DNA of 64,000 nt from Sphagnum magellanicum (lineage: Eukaryota > Streptophyta > Sphagnopsida > Sphagnales > Sphagnaceae): contig CM038912.1 of assembly GCA_021904315.1 (NCBI GenBank), positions 8,705,061 to 8,769,060 of the forward strand, in the 5' to 3' direction. Position 1 is the stretch's first letter, and the number at the start of each line of letters is the position of its first letter. Shown in pieces: positions 60,558 to 64,000 of the stretch. The notes under the pieces were generated by a model. That model did not search any database and had not been told where the DNA came from. It was given only the letters and a program-made list of their open reading frames with translations. The position numbers and the translations under genes are program-made.

Positions 60558-61219
60558 GTAGCATGGGATTTTTCATTGTGTTGAAAAATATTGGTTATGG
60601 GCTTTAAAAGTGCTAAAACATATTACATATTTATTGGATTATTTAAAACTTATCCAACTCCTAAATTAAAAATTAAAAACATTGTTTTACAAATACCACA
60701 CATTTTCAACAAAGAAATTTAGTTTATGAGATATGTAAATATGTCCCAATATGATTGGTTACACTTGAAGTGGATCCTATTTATTAGCATGGTTGAACCT
60801 TGATGTCCACATTGTTATTTAACATTACATCAAAACTGACATTCACAATTAAAACATTTTGCAAGGTCTCACTAAAATCTTGTCTATTTTGACCCTATGT
60901 TTGTGACTAGTTTGTAACTATTGTCCAAATCAATCCATTTTGCAACTACACCTTGAGTGGTATTTTGTGTCACCATAGTTGCAAGTGCTCATTGTGATGG
61001 ATCCAAATTTTAATTGTCCATGTGACTATAATTTTTGATTACCACAAGTTTAAAATGAAAACATTGATTTAAAAAATGAACACATGTCATTCATTGTTGG
61101 TGTTATCATTTGATTCTAGACAACCAAATTGCCCAACAAAATTTGCAACTCTACAAAACAATTATATAACACATGGTATCTTTACTATTTGCAATTCAAA
61201 GTGTATTTGAATTGAATTA
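60558..61219. other. Intergenic, no gene recognised
   Basis: AT-rich DNA without gene, RNA or repeat signal that I can support. Confidence 0.5.
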
Positions 61220-63010
61220 TTGGCTATTAGGTAGGCTAAGTAGTTGGTTAAGCAAGGTTGAATAGGCTAAGTTAGGAGGCTAGGATGGCATCTTTACTTA
61301 AATATTTTTACCTAGGTAAATGGCAAATAGGCCATACCTAGGTAAATGGCCTATCTAGCTAGTTAGCTAGCTATTGACCTACCTACAACCTACCTACATA
61401 TTACGTATCTTGCTAACTATTTACACAACTAGTGTATGTAACAAGATGTGAAATAAACAAATTGATTTAAAATTTAACACCTTATAAGGGTGGGATGCAA
61501 TGGTTAAAGACTTGGTTAATCCTTGTGGAAGCGAGGGGTTTAAGTCTTCATATTTGCACCTTGGGGATTAAATTAAATTAGGTAGGGAAAAGTAGGATAA
61601 TTTAGGTTAAACTAGGTATTGTGGTGTAAAATAGGTTATGTAGGCTTAGTAGGCATTTAGCTTAATAAATTAGGCTATGTAGGTATGCACAGGAGGCAAT
61701 TAGGCTAAGCAAGCTATGTAGGCTTCTATTACTTACCTACTTATTATTTTACCTAGGTAAGTAAGTAGGTAATTAAGCTAAGCTAAGTTAGGTAGCTAAG
61801 ACATTTGGCATTGTGTGACTATCCATAAAGTAATCGCAAATGTAATTGCAAAGTAAAATTCCATGTAGGCTACATGAGGTCCATGTCATATTCATGTTCA
61901 TTCATGGTAGCGTCCATGAGAAAATGAATTATAGTTAGAAGGATTTGCAATTGATGTTATGACTTCCATGTTGGACATGGCGTGTTTTGTTATTAGTTGT
62001 GCAATGGCATTTGTCTTTGGTGATTAAATTTTTTTATAATAAAGGTGTCCGTTATGACTAAAATCTAATTGTAAATTGAGTTGTTATTTTCCAAATTTCT
62101 TGTAATGCCATGTCTTATTTTGAATCATCTAATTATGAAGGACATGTCCATAATGTTAATTAATATTAATCATACTTATTACTGCATGCCAATAATACCT
62201 TACTAATCAATGATTATAATCATATTACATGATTGTAATACCTTATATCATAATTTGGAATACATGTGTGATATTGATAATCTTGAGGCTAACTTAATTG
62301 TAATATTAAAATCAAATTATTGATGCATAGACTAAGGCTAGGTAGGTTACACTAGCTTATGTAGGTTGGTAATACATGTAAATTAGGCTAAAGGTTGGGT
62401 TAAGGTAGGTTAAGTGGGTTGGTAACAAATACATTTAAGTAAGTATATAAGTTGGTGATAGGTAGGTTGAGAATTAAAAATTCATGGGTAGGTAGTTATG
62501 TTTGAAGTTAATAATATGTAGGTTAATATATTGGTAGGTAGGTTGGGGTTGGTAAATAATACATAGGTATGAGTAGGTAGGTGATAAGAAGGTTTGAGGT
62601 TGGTAATAGGTAGGTTGACAATAAGTACATATGTAAATAGGTAGGTAATAATTATAATTTAAATAATAATTATACAATTACTATAATGTTAAAATATAAT
62701 AAAATATAGCTAACCTTGCCTAGATAAACTACTAGTTAGGCCTAGTTAGGTTATCTAAGTTAAGTAGGCTAGGTAGGTTAGGTTCATAGTTAGGCAAAAG
62801 TTTGGAGAAGTATAATGTTAATTATTACTTAATAATATTAAGTAACCATTTACCTACTTAGCCTATAGACCTATGTAATAGGTAAGTAAGTGGGTGGGTA
62901 GGTTAGGCTAAGTTACATAGGGTAGGTTTAAACTAAGTAGGTATGGTACTTGTATAGATGGTTAATACACCTACCTACCTTGAACCTACTTACTTGGTAT
63001 TAGTAGGTTC
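61220..63010. repeat. TAGG/CCTA-rich degenerate repeat tract
   Basis: The words TAGG, TTAGG, GGTAGGT, GCTAAG and their complements occur far above background, often in runs such as 'GGTAGGTAGGTT' and in facing pairs around CCTAGG (61315-61350, 61750). It includes one SINE-like head at its start, and a similar patch at 63740-63890 follows a related SINE-like head. No coding potential; open frames through it are Tyr/Leu-rich artefacts of the repeat. Confidence 0.7.
61485..61560 (+). mobile_element. tRNA-derived SINE-like head (pair member 1)
   Basis: 'CAATGGTTAAAGACTTGG' (about 61498-61515) and 'GGGTTTAAGTCT' (about 61537-61548) resemble A- and B-boxes with their usual spacing. The head aligns with the one at 63650-63715, and both run into 'TAATTTAGG-TAAACTAG' type sequence, so the two are members of one family. 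Confidence 0.6.
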
Positions 63011-64000
63011 TTGATTTTATGCATGTTTAGGTTTAGGTTGAAGATCAAGTTTTAAAGGCTCTAGACTAGAAGTTCCACATTTTATTAAAATTGCCATTAG
63101 AATGAACCAAGTAATTAGCTAGTCAAAAAATTGAATTAAATTTTGAACTAGGGGTGTTGTGGTTCATACAATATGTTTATGTTCTTTAGGTACATAAATA
63201 CAACTTAAAACAAACTTGACCCCACTTTTTATGTAAGTAATTAATGTCCATTGGTTGTAAATAATTAATGTTACATAATATCTATTCTTGATTGTGTGGA
63301 TTGGCTGATAAAATTTATTCACACAAAAAAAAAAAATAGTTATAGCAATGGAGATGGGACTAAAGCTAATTTTTTTATCAAATTGAAATTTCATTTTCTT
63401 AAGAAAAAACTAGAATTGGAGGTTGTAGAAACCCAAAAATTGGTCTCAAAATTGGACTAGAAGGTCCATTAAAAGCAATAAAGTTTCATATTTAAGACCA
63501 AAGGTTTTTATATTAAAAATGTGTACAACATTATTATCTACTTCCAACTTAGTTGTATCTATTACCTACCTTCATATTTATTTATGTACCCAAATTTGGA
63601 ATAAACATGGATCAAATGAATAGATTGATAGAAAAAACCACCATTTGGGGTTACAATCCATTGGTTAAAAACTTGGTTTATTTGCATGGAGATGAAAAGT
63701 TCAAATCCGCATGCTAATAACCTATTCACATGCCTAGCTAATTAGGTTAATTTAGGATAAACTAGTAAACCTATAGTAAGGTAAGTAGGAAAGGAATTTC
63801 ATGGATTGTGTGTAAGTAAATACATAGGTATGTAGATAGGTATGTCACCCACCTACCTAACTATTTACTTATTACCTATTTATGTATGTACCATAAAAAA
63901 TTATTGTGAGTTTTAAATAGTAAAAATATTTTTTAATGGGACAATTTTTTTTGGGTCAAAAAATTGTTGCCTAAAATTGATAAGTTTTTTAACATATTGA
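63011..64000. other. Right edge: intergenic with TAGG-rich patch
   Basis: Apart from the SINE-like head and a TAGG/ACCTACC-rich patch at 63740-63890, this AT-rich end holds nothing I can identify. Confidence 0.45.
63645..63720 (+). mobile_element. tRNA-derived SINE-like head (pair member 2)
   Basis: 'CCATTGGTTAAAAACTTGG' (63658-63676) and 'AGTTCAAATCC' (63698-63708) resemble A- and B-boxes; the latter is close to the B-box consensus. Similar head and tail to the copy at 61485-61560. Confidence 0.65.

Noticed and set aside
61220-63010. Telomere repeat array
   Set aside because: TAGG/TTAGG words are irregular and in both orientations, unlike a telomere tract.

Overview
This is nuclear DNA from a land plant. 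It is AT-rich, and its genes have GT-AG introns, a transit-peptide-like leader and plant-type families. It carries Ty3/gypsy and Ty1/copia retrotransposons with plant features, including an initiator-Met tRNA primer site. Introns are short (150-625 bp). I cannot name the species. A seed-free plant such as a moss, or another plant with short introns, is only a guess.

Only two protein genes of the host are convincing. The first is a six-exon gene on the minus strand (14629 down to 11453). It encodes a 553-residue protein with a probable plastid transit peptide, a long lysine/acidic-rich segment and a complete RimP-type (UPF0090) ribosome maturation domain. All five splice junctions join in frame. 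The second is a two-exon gene on the plus strand (38821-40205). It encodes a 319-residue polytopic membrane protein resembling a plant-specific family of unknown function. Both have GC-rich upstream islands that stand out from the AT-rich background.

The rest is mostly mobile DNA of different ages. A Ty3/gypsy element (48166-55871, minus orientation) has two 731-bp LTRs about 97% identical, a primer site, zinc knuckles, protease, RT, RNase H and integrase. Its gag-pol frame has no frameshift but is broken by five stops, all TAG, while its natural end is TAA. Two extra ORFs lie between the primer site and gag. A much older Ty1/copia element (29844-34855, minus) has recognisable LTRs and many frameshifts and stops. 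A solo LTR (24331-25151) has a perfect TATTA target duplication. A decayed pogo/jerky-type DDE transposase lies at about 4150-5351 (minus). Six sites look like tRNA-derived SINEs with A and B boxes; the two near the right end share sequence.

Between these lie degenerate tandem repeats: a minisatellite at 1861-2370, TTAATTAACT-like repeats at 3590-3800, AATAACC-like repeats at 7795-8300 and TAGG-rich DNA at 61.2-63.0 kb. There are also two tandem duplications (45.95-47.7 kb and 60.2-60.6 kb) and three sharp foldbacks, one of them inside an intron of the RimP-like gene. I found no rRNA gene, no intact tRNA gene and no CRISPR array. The best candidates for unusual biology are the amber-only gypsy element with its pre-gag ORFs, and the RimP-like gene with a frame-neutral charged cassette exon and an intronic hairpin.
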